64,000 nt of DNA from Lichenicoccus roseus (GCF_005844085.1 NZ_VCDI01000001.1:1116001-1180000); one strand, 5' to 3'; shown: positions 17,015 to 26,569, counted from the first letter of the stretch. Made by a program: numbers and translations. Notes: generated by a model not told the origin, from the sequence alone.

Positions 17015-18117
17015 GCGCGGTCATAGGCACGGCAAAGACGTCGCCTCCCCTCGGGGATATCGCCACACCCCGGCGCGCCCGGATCGGCGCCAGGAAGGCG
17101 GCGATGCTCGGGATCGTCCTCGTCGGTGCCCTCGCGGCCGGTCGATACGGCTATGGCTGGTGGACCAACGGCCGGTTCATCGTCTCCACCGACGACGCCT
17201 ACGTCGGCGGCGACATCACGGCGATCGCACCACACGAGGCGGGCTTCGTCTCCGAGGTCGCCGTCATCGACAACCAGCACGTGCGTCCCGGGCAGTTGCT
17301 GGTCCGGCTGGACCCACGCGACTTCCAGGCGATCTGCGATCATGCCGCGGCGACGCTCGAAGCCCGCAAGGCGACGCTGCAGGGCCTGCGGGCTCAGCGG
17401 GAGCAGCAGCTCGCGATGGTCGACGTCCGGGCGTCCGATGTCCGCGCCGCCGGGGCGCGTCTCGCCTTCGCGCGCATCGAGGGGGCCCGCTACGCCGCCC
17501 TGGCACTTTCCCCGGCGGGGTCGCGACAGGATGCCGAGCGAACGCGCGCCAACGACCAGGAGACATCCGCATCCGCGACGGGGGCCGTTGCCAGCCTCGA
17601 GGCGGCGCGCCGGCAGCTGGACGTTCTGGCGGCGCAGATTGAGGAGGCAGAGGCTTCGGTCAAGGTCGCCGAGGCCGACCTCAGGACCGCCGAGCTCGAC
17701 CTCGGCTATACGGAGATCCGCTCGCCGATCGACGGCTATGTCGGCAACCGCGCCGTCCGGCTTGGAGCCTATGTCTCGCGGGCCAGCTACCTGCTCTCGA
17801 TAATCCCGGCGCATGGCCTCTGGGTGGACGCCAACTTCAAGGAGGACCAGCTCGGCCACATGGCGCGCGGCCAGGCTGCCGATGTGGTAGCCGACGTCGC
17901 CCCGGGAGTCGTGTTCCACGGGCGCATCGACAGCCTGGCGCCGGGAACCGGCGCCGTCTTCAGCATCATTCCGCCCGAGAACGCGACCGGGAACTTCACA
18001 AAGATCGTGCAGCGTGTCCCGGTGCGGGTCATGCTGGACGCCGACGGCGCCACCCTGTCCCGCCTGCGCCCCGGCCTCTCGGCGGTCGTCAGCGTCGACC
18101 TCCGGACCGGTCACTAG
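17011..18117 (+). CDS. emrA: HlyD/EmrA-family membrane fusion protein
   Basis: 368 residues with one N-terminal transmembrane helix (about residues 30-47), then the TDDAYVGGD start of the beta-barrel/lipoyl region, a long coiled-coil hairpin (about residues 105-240, rich in Ala, Glu and Arg), and the returning lipoyl half (LGYTEIRSPIDGYVGNR). This is the periplasmic adaptor of an EmrAB-type tripartite pump, linking the 14-helix exporter encoded next to an outer-membrane channel. It overlaps the regulator by 4 bases and is followed after 3 bases by emrB. The outer-membrane component is not in this cluster. Confidence 0.9.
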   Translation: MSAVIGTAKTSPPLGDIATPRRARIGARKAAMLGIVLVGALAAGRYGYGWWTNGRFIVSTDDAYVGGDITAIAPHEAGFVSEVAVIDNQHVRPGQLLVRLDPRDFQAICDHAAATLEARKATLQGLRAQREQQLAMVDVRASDVRAAGARLAFARIEGARYAALALSPAGSRQDAERTRANDQETSASATGAVASLEAARRQLDVLAAQIEEAEASVKVAEADLRTAELDLGYTEIRSPIDGYVGNRAVRLGAYVSRASYLLSIIPAHGLWVDANFKEDQLGHMARGQAADVVADVAPGVVFHGRIDSLAPGTGAVFSIIPPENATGNFTKIVQRVPVRVMLDADGATLSRLRPGLSAVVSVDLRTGH

Positions 18118-18120
18118 GCG

Positions 18121-19656
18121 GTGCAGCCGGGCATCCTGCCATTCGTGGTGATGTGCGTCGGCCTGTTCATGGCGCTGCTCGATATCCAGATCGTCGCCTC
18201 GTCGCTGCAGAACATCGGCGGCGGACTGTCGGCCGCGCAGGACGAGATCAGCTGGGTGCAGACCGCCTACCTGATCGCCGAGATCATCATGATCCCGCTT
18301 TCGGGATGGCTCACGCGGGTGTTCTCCACGCGCTGGCTGTTCACCGCGTCGGCTGCCGGGTTCACGGCATCGAGCCTGCTCTGTGCCCTCGCCTGGGACA
18401 TCCAGAGCATGATCGTGTTCCGCGCGCTGCAGGGTCTTCTTGGCGCCTCGATGGTGCCGACGGTGTTCACCTCCTCGTTCCATTATTTCCAGGGCACCAG
18501 GCGTGTCTACAGCGCGGCGGTGATCGGAACGATTGCCTCGGTGGCGCCCACCCTGGGACCGGTCATCGGCGGCTGGATCACCGACACGCTTGACTGGCGC
18601 TGGCTGTTCTACGTCAACCTGGTGCCGGGCCTCGCGGTCACGCTCCTGGTGCCGCTGCTCGTCGACATCGACAAGCCCGATCTCTCGCTGCTGCGGCGCG
18701 CCGACTATGCCGGCATGTTGCTCATGGCGGTCGGACTGAGCACGCTGGAATATGTCCTCGAGGAAGGCACGCGCTGGAACTGGTTCGACGATGCCACGAT
18801 CACCGACTGCGCCTGGATCTCCGGCGTGTCGCTGGCTATCTTCGTCGTGCGCAGCCTGATGGTTGCCAACCCGGTCGTCGACCTGCGCGCCTTCGGCAAC
18901 CGCAACTTCTCCCTGGGCTGCTGCCTCTCGTTCATCACCGGCGTCGGCATCTTCACCACCATCTACCTGACGCCGCTGTTTCTCGGCTACGTGCGCGGCT
19001 ACAGCGCGTGGCAGACCGGGATGGCGATCTTCTCCACCGGTGTCGCCTCGCTGCTCGGGACGCCCGCCTTCATCCTGCTGTCGAAGCGTATCGATGCAAG
19101 ATGGCTGATGATGGCGGGGATGGCTTGCTTTGCGGTCGCCATGTGGAGCTTCTCGTTCATCACCAGCGCGTGGAGCGGAGCCGAACTGCTGGTGCCGCAG
19201 GTCCTCCGGGGTTTTCCGCAGGTCTTTGCGGTGGCGCCCAGCGTCAATCTTGGCCTCGGCAGCTTGCCGCCGGAGCGGCTCAAATATGCCAGCGGGCTGT
19301 TCAACATGATGCGCAACCTCGGCGGTGCGGTCGGTATCGCCGTCAGTGCCGCGGTCCTCAACGACAGGACGAACCTGCACTTCACGATGATCGCCTCGAA
19401 TCTCACGACTGCGAACGGAGCGGCAACCCGATTCGTCGCTGCCGCAACGGCGCGCTACGGTGCGATGCCCGGCGCCGCGCAAGACGGTCATGCCGCAGCG
19501 ATACGCGCGCTGTGGAACCTGGCCGACCGCGAGGCCTCGACACTCGCCTACGCCGACGCATTCCGGGTCATCATGCTGGCATTCGTAGTCGGGACCATCC
19601 TGGTCGCCTTCATGCGCCGGGTCGCTCCGCCGAAAGCTCCGGTGGCGAGCCACTGA
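18121..19656 (+). CDS. emrB: DHA2-family MFS efflux transporter, EmrB-like
   Basis: 511 residues with 14 predicted transmembrane helices, as expected for the DHA2 drug:proton antiporters. Motif C-like GPVIGGWITDTLDWRWLFYVN and the first-helix LFMALLDIQIVASSL with its conserved Asp are present. The GTG start lies 3 bases after emrA. With the HlyD-type adaptor it forms an EmrAB exporter for hydrophobic drugs or uncouplers, controlled by the HxlR regulator at the head of the operon. The C-terminal tail is short and basic. Confidence 0.9.
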   Translation: MQPGILPFVVMCVGLFMALLDIQIVASSLQNIGGGLSAAQDEISWVQTAYLIAEIIMIPLSGWLTRVFSTRWLFTASAAGFTASSLLCALAWDIQSMIVFRALQGLLGASMVPTVFTSSFHYFQGTRRVYSAAVIGTIASVAPTLGPVIGGWITDTLDWRWLFYVNLVPGLAVTLLVPLLVDIDKPDLSLLRRADYAGMLLMAVGLSTLEYVLEEGTRWNWFDDATITDCAWISGVSLAIFVVRSLMVANPVVDLRAFGNRNFSLGCCLSFITGVGIFTTIYLTPLFLGYVRGYSAWQTGMAIFSTGVASLLGTPAFILLSKRIDARWLMMAGMACFAVAMWSFSFITSAWSGAELLVPQVLRGFPQVFAVAPSVNLGLGSLPPERLKYASGLFNMMRNLGGAVGIAVSAAVLNDRTNLHFTMIASNLTTANGAATRFVAAATARYGAMPGAAQDGHAAAIRALWNLADREASTLAYADAFRVIMLAFVVGTILVAFMRRVAPPKAPVASH

Positions 19657-19701
19657 AACCGGAAACGAAGATCGTGCCGACAGACAACCAATAGGATCAG
19701 G

Positions 19702-20010
19702 ATGATGTCCGCCTACCTTATTTTCGAGTTCGGTGTGACTGACTGGGAAGCCTATCGATCCTACAGCGCTCAGGCCGGTCCGCTTCTAGTACGAGCGGGG
19801 GCAGAAATCGTTGCCATGAGCGACAATGCGACAGTCTTCGAAGGCTCGAAGCCCGGCGTGAGCGCTATCGTCAGGTTCGATAGCATGGAACAAGCCTCGG
19901 CCTTCTACCATGGCGACGAGTATGCGCCCCTCAGGAAGCTGCGTCTCGATGCCACTGCCGACCACAGTTGCATAGCCATACCGGGCTTTGTCATGCCGGC
20001 GCCACCCTGA
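19702..20010 (+). CDS. DUF1330 family protein
   Basis: 102 residues, the typical length of DUF1330 (a dimeric alpha/beta-barrel fold). The start YLIFEFGVTDWEAYRSY and the C-terminal block IVRFDSMEQASAFYHGDEYAPLRKLR are characteristic. AGGA precedes tandem ATG codons at 19702 and 19705; the second has the better spacing. The function of the family is uncertain; members often sit beside redox or detoxification genes, as here just after the EmrAB operon, from which it is separated by 45 bases. No cofactor residues can be assigned. Confidence 0.85.
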   Translation: MMSAYLIFEFGVTDWEAYRSYSAQAGPLLVRAGAEIVAMSDNATVFEGSKPGVSAIVRFDSMEQASAFYHGDEYAPLRKLRLDATADHSCIAIPGFVMPAPP

Positions 20011-20129
20011 GCTGGATGAGGTCGCGTAATCAGGAGTCGTGCCCAGCGCCACTACTCGCATGGACAGCTTCTCCCGAGCGGATTTCTGCAAGCTGCCTGT
20101 CACAGAGACCACCATGTAGGAGATCGACG

Positions 20130-20252
20130 ATGAATGTCGTAGCGCTCTGGCTATGCCTGGGCCTGCTTGCCGCCTGTACCCCAGTCGGGCCACCGTGCCA
20201 GGTCTCGGATTGCGGGAGCCAGCCCGCGACTCATTTCCAGGCGTCTCGATAA
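20130..20252 (+). CDS. Very small predicted lipoprotein (40 aa)
   Basis: An ATG at 20130 with a perfect AGGAG seven bases upstream opens a 40-codon frame. The product has a hydrophobic stretch VVALWLCLGLLAAC ending in the lipobox LAAC, so Cys16 would be lipidated and a 25-residue mature peptide with two further Cys would remain. The charge pattern at the N-terminus is weak (no Lys or Arg). It resembles the short entericidin-like or unknown lipoproteins that gene callers often miss. It lies between the DUF1330 gene and the convergent MFS gene. No family is recognised. Confidence 0.5.
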   Translation: MNVVALWLCLGLLAACTPVGPPCQVSDCGSQPATHFQASR

Positions 20253-20327
20253 GCCTGAAGCTTCAGCATTCCCTGCACGGTTCCAGGAAAGCTGCACCGT
20301 CTTCCGGTAAAACTTTCAGGCATCCGG

Positions 20328-21590
20328 CTAGGGTGCGCGTATGGCTTTCACATGCCTGATGTGGCCGAGACAAAGCAGGGCCGCGGCGCTGACCAGTGTG
20401 ATACCCGATCCGACGCCGAGGGCATGGCGAGGCCCGGCAAGATGTGCGACGGGCCCGGCAAGTGCGAAACCGAGCGGGCCCAGCCCGGTAGCCACCACGC
20501 TGAACAGGGCGTTGATCCGCGAGAGCACCTCTTCGGGCATGCGCTCCTGGATCGTCGTCTGCACCGTGACGTTCAGGATGGACAAGGCCAGGCCGAACAC
20601 GGCGCTGCTGGCCATGAGCACCGGCACCGAGGCATGGAGGGCGAGCACGATGAGCGGAGCCGTCAGGAGAGCTGCCGAGATCTCGTAGGCGACGAGTGGC
20701 CTGGATGGCCGGAACCTGAGAATGAGCAGACCACCGACGACGCCGCCGGCACCGGTGGCCGATGCGATCCAGCCCCAGGACCGGGCACCATTCGGCATCG
20801 AGGAGAAGATGACCGGCCCGAGCACGAAGAATGGGGCGAAGGTGACCAGGTTGAGCAAGCCGTATTGTGCTGTCACCAGTTGAAGCCACTTGTGCTGGCG
20901 GAATACCGACCAGCCCTGCTTGAGGTCGGTCAGGACCGATGTCGTCAACTTCCGCTCGTGTTGCGGCAGATGGATGAATGCCAGGCAGGCGGCGCTCAAG
21001 GCGTAGGAAAGTGCGTCCATGCCGATTGCAAGCGGGGCATCTCCCAACCCGACGAGCATGCCGCCGATGACCGGGCCCAGAATGGCCGAGAGCGAGTTGG
21101 AAATGCCCAGGAGGCTGTTGGCGGCCTTGATCCGGCTCTTCTCACCGGCGATCTCAGGGATCAGCCCACTCTCGGCTGGGCTGAAGAACGCGTTCCCGAC
21201 GCCCAGGCACGCCGCCAGAAGCATGAGGGCAGGCAGGGACGGATGGCCTGTCGCAAGAAGCGCTGCAAGGCCTCCCTGGCAGACGCACCTCAGGGCGTCC
21301 GCTCCCATCATGATGCGACGGCGGGACCATCGATCACCAATGACGCCACCCGCCAGAAGCAGGATGACCGTGGGCGCGGTCTGGGCTGCCAGGATCAGGC
21401 CGACCGCAGTCGCGGTGTAGCCGATCTGGAGGAGTGCGAAGGTCAGGGCGACAGGCACCACTGCCGAGCCAAGCGTGGACGCTGACGCGGCCATGAAGAA
21501 GAGGGTGAAGCTTGGCTGGCGCAGCAGGGTCAGGTAGGTCGGCTTGCCGCTCTCTTCCGGGGTCGCAGGCAGCCCAGCTGATACCGCCAT
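20328..21590 (-). CDS. MFS transporter, DHA3-like (enterobactin/macrolide exporter type)
   Basis: 420 residues from the ATG at 21590; a longer frame to 21704 is rejected because its start lacks coding character. About 12 transmembrane helices are predicted. The motif GGVIGDRWSRRRIMM between helices 2 and 3 is MFS motif A, and FFSPAESGLIPEIAGE after helix 5 is typical of the DHA3/EntS group. These export siderophores, macrolides or other hydrophobic compounds using the proton gradient. It is a single gene, with no regulator on either side. The sugar ABC transporter downstream on the same strand is separate. Confidence 0.85.
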   Translation of the reverse strand: MAVSAGLPATPEESGKPTYLTLLRQPSFTLFFMAASASTLGSAVVPVALTFALLQIGYTATAVGLILAAQTAPTVILLLAGGVIGDRWSRRRIMMGADALRCVCQGGLAALLATGHPSLPALMLLAACLGVGNAFFSPAESGLIPEIAGEKSRIKAANSLLGISNSLSAILGPVIGGMLVGLGDAPLAIGMDALSYALSAACLAFIHLPQHERKLTTSVLTDLKQGWSVFRQHKWLQLVTAQYGLLNLVTFAPFFVLGPVIFSSMPNGARSWGWIASATGAGGVVGGLLILRFRPSRPLVAYEISAALLTAPLIVLALHASVPVLMASSAVFGLALSILNVTVQTTIQERMPEEVLSRINALFSVVATGLGPLGFALAGPVAHLAGPRHALGVGSGITLVSAAALLCLGHIRHVKAIRAP

Positions 21591-21787
21591 TCTCAGCACC
21601 CCTCTTCGCAAGGACGGTTGAACGCACGTAGAGCCGCTGTCGTTCAAGATGCTTGCGAGCAGGTTGAGAAAGCGATCCTCAGCCTCGACCGGTGTGGTGT
21701 TCATGCGGCTCTGCAGATGAGCCGATCACCCGGACCGCCCGCCGCCAGGCCCGGCTGGGCGGGAGAAGGCAGAGGCAGGCCGTGCTC

Positions 21788-22813
21788 CTACTTTATGATG
21801 CCGATCTTCTTGCGGTCGATGGTCACGAACACCGACAACACCAGGACCCCACCCTTCACGATGTTCTGGAAGTAGGGATCCAGGCCGATGCTGTTCATGC
21901 CGTTCGAGAGCGTGGTGATGATCAATGCGCCGAGGATGGTGCCCTGTATGCTGCCGACGCCACCGGTCAGCGGAGTGCCGCCGACCACCACCGCCGCGAT
22001 CACGTCGAGTTCCAGCCCCTCGCCGAGCTGCGCCGTCGCCGCCATGGCGCGGGCGCCCTGCAGCAGGCCCGCCATGCCGCACAACAAGCCGAGCAATGCG
22101 AACAGCCCGATCTTGACGCGGTCGACCTTGATGCCGGTCAGGAATGCGATGCGCTCGCCGCCGCCGACGGCACGCACCTCGCGGCCGAATACCGTGAGGT
22201 TCAGGATCACCAGGGTGATCGCGATCAGGCCGAGCGCAATGATGGCGGAGGTCGGGATACCGAACACGCGCCCGGAGAATACGTCGAGGAAAGTCTCGTC
22301 ATCGATCGAGATCGGCGCGCCGCGGGTGAAGAACAGAACGATGCCGCGATAGATCACCATGGCGCCGAGGGTGACGATGAAGGACGGCACCTTGCCCTTG
22401 GCAACGACGATGCCGTTGGCGAGGCCGCAGGCCAACCCCACCAGGCAGGCCGGCACCACGGCCGCGACACCCAGCGTCGGCACCGACCAGGCGGTGGCGA
22501 GCGCGGACAGGGCCACGATCGCTCCCACCGACAAGTCGATCGAGCCCGCGATGATGACGAAGGTCATGCCAAGGGCGGCGACCAGCAGCACCACCGCCTG
22601 CTGCGCCACGATCAGCAGGTTGTTGATGTGCAGGAAGCGAGGCGAGAGTGCCGAGAACACGATCACCAGCGCCAGCAGCAGCAGCACGGGGAAGAATTTC
22701 TGCGCGCTGCCTGAGCGCCAGCGCGAGACCGGTGGCTCCACTGCCCCGGACGTCACCGCCGGGGAGGCCGCCGCCTGCGGCACCGGAGCCGCCTCGCTGT
22801 CGAACTGATCCAT
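21788..22813 (-). CDS. Sugar ABC transporter permease, RbsC-like
   Basis: 341 residues with 8-10 hydrophobic segments and the BPD_transp_2 (LivHM/RbsC) signatures: AGSIDLSVGAIVALSAL in the middle and ALLGLLCGMAGLLQGARAMAA with GLELDVIAAVVVGGTPLTGGVGSIQGT near the C-terminus, the EAA-like coupling region. The first 50 residues are Ala- and Pro-rich and cytoplasmic. It starts 13 bases after the ATPase gene and is the last gene of a binding protein-ATPase-permease operon. It imports a pentose, hexose or polyol of the ribose/galactose class. Confidence 0.9.
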   Translation of the reverse strand: MDQFDSEAAPVPQAAASPAVTSGAVEPPVSRWRSGSAQKFFPVLLLLALVIVFSALSPRFLHINNLLIVAQQAVVLLVAALGMTFVIIAGSIDLSVGAIVALSALATAWSVPTLGVAAVVPACLVGLACGLANGIVVAKGKVPSFIVTLGAMVIYRGIVLFFTRGAPISIDDETFLDVFSGRVFGIPTSAIIALGLIAITLVILNLTVFGREVRAVGGGERIAFLTGIKVDRVKIGLFALLGLLCGMAGLLQGARAMAATAQLGEGLELDVIAAVVVGGTPLTGGVGSIQGTILGALIITTLSNGMNSIGLDPYFQNIVKGGVLVLSVFVTIDRKKIGIIK

Positions 22814-22826
22814 GATGTCCGCTAGC

Positions 22827-24308
22827 TCACGTCATATGCCGGATGATGTCGTCCTCGGTCGCATCCGCCGGCCGGTCGACGGTGAAGGCGACCGCGCCGG
22901 CGCGCATCACCAGGATGCGGTCGCTCAGGCTGATCAGCTCGTTCAGGTCCTCGCTGAGTACCAGCGCCGCCAGGCCGGATGCTGCCTCCTCGCGCAGGAT
23001 GCGGTAGATCTCCAGCCGTGCGCCGATGTCGACGCCGCGCGTCGGGTTGTGCAGCAGCAGCACGCTCGGCTGGATCGCCAGGCATTTTCCGAGCACCACC
23101 TTCTGCAGGTTGCCGCCGCTGAGCGAGCCGGACCGCGCGTCCTTCGAGCTGGTCTTGATGCGCAGCCGGTCGATCAGCGCGCGAGCCGAGCGCCCCGCGC
23201 GGGCGCGGTCGAAGAATGGCCCGCGCCGCGGCGGCCGCGCCATCACCAGGTTGTCGAGCACGCTGGCATCGACGATCAGGCCCTCCGCGGTGCGGTCGCC
23301 GGGCAGGTAGGCGACACCCTGGCGCCAGGCATCCGCCGGGGTGCGGACGCGGTAGTCACGGCCTCCCAACTGGATACCGCCGCTGTCGGGCTGCACGATG
23401 CCGGCGATCAACTCCATCAGACGCTCGCCGCCGGCGCCCTTCAGCCCGGCGATGCCCACGATCTCGCCCGGCCGCAACTCGAAGCTGAGCGGCGCGAGCC
23501 GTGCACCCGAGGCGACCGCACGGGCCGACAGCACCGGCCCGGCAGGGTGCGGCACCGGCTCGCGCGCGGCCGGCCGGCCCGTGGACACGCCTCGCCCGAC
23601 CATGCGGGCCTGTATCTCGTCACGGCCGATGCTGGCGCTGTCGTAGTCGCCAACCTTGCTTCCATCCTTGAGGATGGTGAGGCGGTCGGCGACGCGCTCC
23701 ACCTCGGCCAGGTGATGCGAGACGAAGGCGATCACCATGTTTTCCCGCTTCAGCGCCTGCATCGCGGACAGCACCGCGTCGACCTCGCGGTGGTTCAGGA
23801 ACGCGGTCGACTCATCAAGCAGCAGCACGCTCGGCTGCAGCGACAGCGCGCGGGCGATCTCGATGCATTTCCACTGCCCGAGATCGAGACTGCTCAGCGA
23901 ACGCGATACGGAGATGCCGGCCGAGAAGCTGTCCAGCACCCGCTGCGCCTCGCGCTGCATGCGCGCCGTGGACAGCAGGCCGCCTCGCCGCCAGCGTCGC
24001 AGATGGCCGATATAGATGTTCTCGGCGATGCTCAGCGACGGGTTGATGGTGATCTCCTGGTACACCAGCCCGACGCCACGCGCTTCCGCCTCGGCCAGCG
24101 AGCGCGGCGCGAAAGGCTGGCCGTCCAGCAGCACCTCGCCGCTATCGGCACGCTCGGCGCCGGCCAGGATCTTCAGCAGCGTCGACTTGCCGGCACCGTT
24201 CTCGCCGACCAGGGCGTGCACCAGCCCCGGCTCGAGCGCGACCGAGACGTCGATTAGTGCGCGCGTGCTGCCGAAGCTCCGGCTGATGTGAGTGGCCGCC
24301 ACCCGCAT
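22827..24308 (-). CDS. Sugar ABC transporter ATPase, RbsA/MglA-like, with degenerate second site
   Basis: 493 residues with two tandem nucleotide-binding domains, as in RbsA. Domain 1 has Walker A GENGAGKST (about 37-45) and Walker B LLLDESTAFL; its signature is LDLGQWKCIEIARAL. Domain 2 has the usual degenerate Walker A (GLKGAGGERL) and a canonical LSGGNLQKVVLGKCL signature. Its Walker B reads LLLHNPTRGVD: the Asp and catalytic Glu found in most relatives are His and Asn (codons at 23046-23051). The second site is therefore probably not hydrolytic. It is flanked by the binding-protein gene (9 bases upstream) and the permease gene. Confidence 0.9.
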   Translation of the reverse strand: MRVAATHISRSFGSTRALIDVSVALEPGLVHALVGENGAGKSTLLKILAGAERADSGEVLLDGQPFAPRSLAEAEARGVGLVYQEITINPSLSIAENIYIGHLRRWRRGGLLSTARMQREAQRVLDSFSAGISVSRSLSSLDLGQWKCIEIARALSLQPSVLLLDESTAFLNHREVDAVLSAMQALKRENMVIAFVSHHLAEVERVADRLTILKDGSKVGDYDSASIGRDEIQARMVGRGVSTGRPAAREPVPHPAGPVLSARAVASGARLAPLSFELRPGEIVGIAGLKGAGGERLMELIAGIVQPDSGGIQLGGRDYRVRTPADAWRQGVAYLPGDRTAEGLIVDASVLDNLVMARPPRRGPFFDRARAGRSARALIDRLRIKTSSKDARSGSLSGGNLQKVVLGKCLAIQPSVLLLHNPTRGVDIGARLEIYRILREEAASGLAALVLSEDLNELISLSDRILVMRAGAVAFTVDRPADATEDDIIRHMT

Positions 24309-24317
24309 GGGGTGAAC

Positions 24318-25445
24318 TCAGTGACTGTAGCTGACCGCGACGACCAGCGGCGGCGCATCCGGATTGTATACGCGGGAATGCTGCTTGAAGTCGTACGGCT
24401 GGACGCCGCCGGGAAAATCGGACTTGAACTGCGCGACCTTGTCCTGCGTCAGCGGCAACAGCTTGAGCTTGATGACATCGTTATCCTTCGCCACCGGCTT
24501 GCCCTTGATCGCGTCGTACAGCATGACGAGCGCGTAGCCGCCCTGCAGCCAGTGGCCGCCGATATCGAACAGCAGCTCGCCCTTCTGCACCGCCTCGACA
24601 TTCTCCGGATTGAGATCCATCGCGACCACCACCACGTCCTTGCCAGGCGTCTTGCCCACGTTCTTGAGAGCGGTCAGCACGCCGGTCGCGGTGCCCCCAT
24701 TCGCCGCCCACACGCCCTTGATGTCGGGATGGCCCTGGTACAGCGACTCGAAAACCGTCTGCGAGGTGTCACGCACGAAATTGCCGTCCACCTCGCCGGC
24801 TATCTGCACCTCGGGATGGTTCTTCAGCGCGTCCGCGAGACCCTTCCGGCGGTCGATGGCGACCGAGGTGCCGGCGGTGCCGTTGACAACGCCGATCACC
24901 TTCTTGCCGTTCGCGTCCGGCTTCATCGCCGCGAACAGCGCCTCGCCCATCTGGCGTCCGGCATCCTCGTCGCTTGGTCCGACGAAGGCGAGGTAGTTCG
25001 GGAACCGCTTCGACTGCGGCAGGAATGGCGGATAGCTGTCGGTCAGGATCACCGGGATGCTGGCGTCGCGCGCCAGCGTCAGGCCGCGCGCCGCGGTGTC
25101 CCAGTAGGGCGTGAAGATGATGCCGTCGACCGGACGTGCCACCAGGTCCTCGAGCGACTTGGTCATCTGGTCGGGATTATTGTCGGCGTTCAGCACCACG
25201 AGATTGACGCCGAGCTGGTCGGCGCCCTTGCGGATGAAACTGACATAGGTGTTCCAGAACTGGGCATCGAGTGTCGGCACGACAACGCCGATGGTCGGGC
25301 GCGCCGGCGCCGCGCCTGCTCGCCCCGGCGCAGCGAGACCCATGATGCCCGCGAGCGCACCCAGAGCGGCGATGGCCTTGCGTCGCGTGAGGGCTCCTGC
25401 CGGGGCCGGCACGGTTGTAGCTCCAGATCGACTTGCCTCTTGCAT
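24318..25445 (-). CDS. Sugar-binding periplasmic protein, RbsB-like
   Basis: 375 residues from the ATG at 25445. A Tat-type leader is present (RRKAIAALGALAGIMGLAAPGRAGA, given here as positions 21-45 with twin Arg at 21-22). It is followed by the mature start RPTIGVVVPTLDAQFWNTY typical of type I periplasmic binding proteins for sugars. Other family marks are GVVNGTAGTSVAIDRRKGL and the hinge-region VVVVAMDLNPENVEAVQKGE. It is the first gene of the transporter operon. Some eroded DNA, including a fragment of a related permease, lies upstream. The ligand cannot be named. Confidence 0.9.
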   Translation of the reverse strand: MQEASRSGATTVPAPAGALTRRKAIAALGALAGIMGLAAPGRAGAAPARPTIGVVVPTLDAQFWNTYVSFIRKGADQLGVNLVVLNADNNPDQMTKSLEDLVARPVDGIIFTPYWDTAARGLTLARDASIPVILTDSYPPFLPQSKRFPNYLAFVGPSDEDAGRQMGEALFAAMKPDANGKKVIGVVNGTAGTSVAIDRRKGLADALKNHPEVQIAGEVDGNFVRDTSQTVFESLYQGHPDIKGVWAANGGTATGVLTALKNVGKTPGKDVVVVAMDLNPENVEAVQKGELLFDIGGHWLQGGYALVMLYDAIKGKPVAKDNDVIKLKLLPLTQDKVAQFKSDFPGGVQPYDFKQHSRVYNPDAPPLVVAVSYSH

Positions 25446-26040
25446 ATTACGCGCTTCCCCAGCCTTCGATGACCGTCTGCGCGGTCCTGATGATTGCGCT
25501 AGCATGCTTGGCTGAGTCGCCGACGCTTGTCCAGCAGTTTGCTCAGGGCCACCGGCCGCGGGAGGTCAGGCCGGGGCGACCCTCCACCCGAAACTTGATG
25601 CCGCCCGCATGCCAAGTAGCTGCAGTTGTCGAGGAGGAGGACCCGACGCCCGAAAAGCGGCCGATCCCGGAGGTGGCAAAATCATGCCGGCGGTATCGCA
25701 AAGCGCCAGTGCAAGCTTGCGAGGGCTACAGTCACGCTTGACCGCACTGAGGACGCTGTATAGGGCGGTCGGTAGTCAAGCGCTCGACCGCCATTCACTG
25801 CATCCAACTCGGCCGAGCGCGACCGCCGCTTTCCTTTATCTTAGCAAGCGTCGGGTGTCTCGGCGTGACTTTGACTGCAAGTTCGCTATCTCCCCAAGAG
25901 CTTGAGCGCCATATCTTCGATACCTGCAGCATCGAGTTTGTGGTGGGCGTAGAGATATAGCGAGTCGTCAGTGTTGTCGGCGTGATCCTGACCTCGCCGC
26001 CTGCTCGTAATGCAGGGCGGCCGCATCACGGCGGAGATCA
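25446..26040. other. Gene-poor stretch, probably eroded
   Basis: No convincing gene is seen. Reading frames are short and change quickly, and base composition is lower in GC than in the neighbouring genes. On the minus strand a short frame ending in a stop at about 25900 gives a protein-like end (LYLYAHHKLDAAGIEDMALK), which I cannot place. The promoter of the RbsB-like gene should lie next to 25446, but no clear -35/-10 pair was found. Confidence 0.4.
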
Positions 26041-26044
26041 GCCG

Positions 26045-26310
26045 CAGGCGACACTCGCAACGGCGGTGATCGGCGCGACCGTCGTGATCCTGACCGAGGG
26101 CCTTGTTATCTCCATCGGCTCGGTCATGAGCCTGCTATGGCATCGTACGTCTCGGCGTGCATCCGATCGTGATGACGTTGAGCACGCTGACCATCGTGCG
26201 AAGGGTTGCCTCGTTGCTCCAGCCGACACCGGGAAGCTCGGCGCAAGACTACGTGAACCGGCTGGCCGACGGCGTCACCGGGCCGCTACCGCTCCCGGTC
26301 TCGTCACCGT
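26045..26310 (+). pseudogene. Remnant of an RbsC-like sugar ABC permease
   Basis: Two pieces in different frames. The first (about 26066-26137) reads VIGATVVILTEGLVISIGSVMSLL, which resembles the GGIDLSVGSVMALA core of RbsC permeases. The second (about 26158-26305) reads HPIVMTLSTLTIVRRVASLL followed by PTPGSSAQDYVNRLADG, the next block of the same family. No start, no C-terminal half and at least one frame change are present, so this is a relic. It lies near, and opposite to, the intact RbsC/A/B operon. Confidence 0.6.
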
Positions 26311-26569
26311 CAGGGCGATAGCCCGGCAACATTGCGGAATGCGATACGCTCAGGCAGAACGTTCGCTACGCCTCGCCCGCTCCCCGGCCGGAACCGACCC
26401 GGCTTGACGCTCGACAAGTCAGCGTCGGAGCATGAGGTTGGGGCAGAGAACCGCTGCGCGACCGGGCGATACTCTCGCTGGCATGTTCCTGCAGATGGAT
26501 TTCTGGGCTGCACGCACGGACGTATGGAACGACCCGAAATTGCAGATCCCGACCGCGCGTCCGCCGAGC

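Noticed and set aside
16975-19653. Very long minus-strand frame (892 codons) opposite emrA and emrB
   Set aside because: Its composition (Arg, His, Gln, Asp-rich, no fold) is that of an antisense shadow of two well-recognised genes.
20255-20266. Perfect palindrome CTGAAGCTTCAG just after the small lipoprotein gene
   Set aside because: It has no loop and no T run, so it is not a convincing terminator, and there is no divergent promoter for it to regulate.
22812-24257. Plus-strand frame of 481 codons opposite the RbsA-like gene
   Set aside because: No domain; low-complexity shadow of the ATPase.
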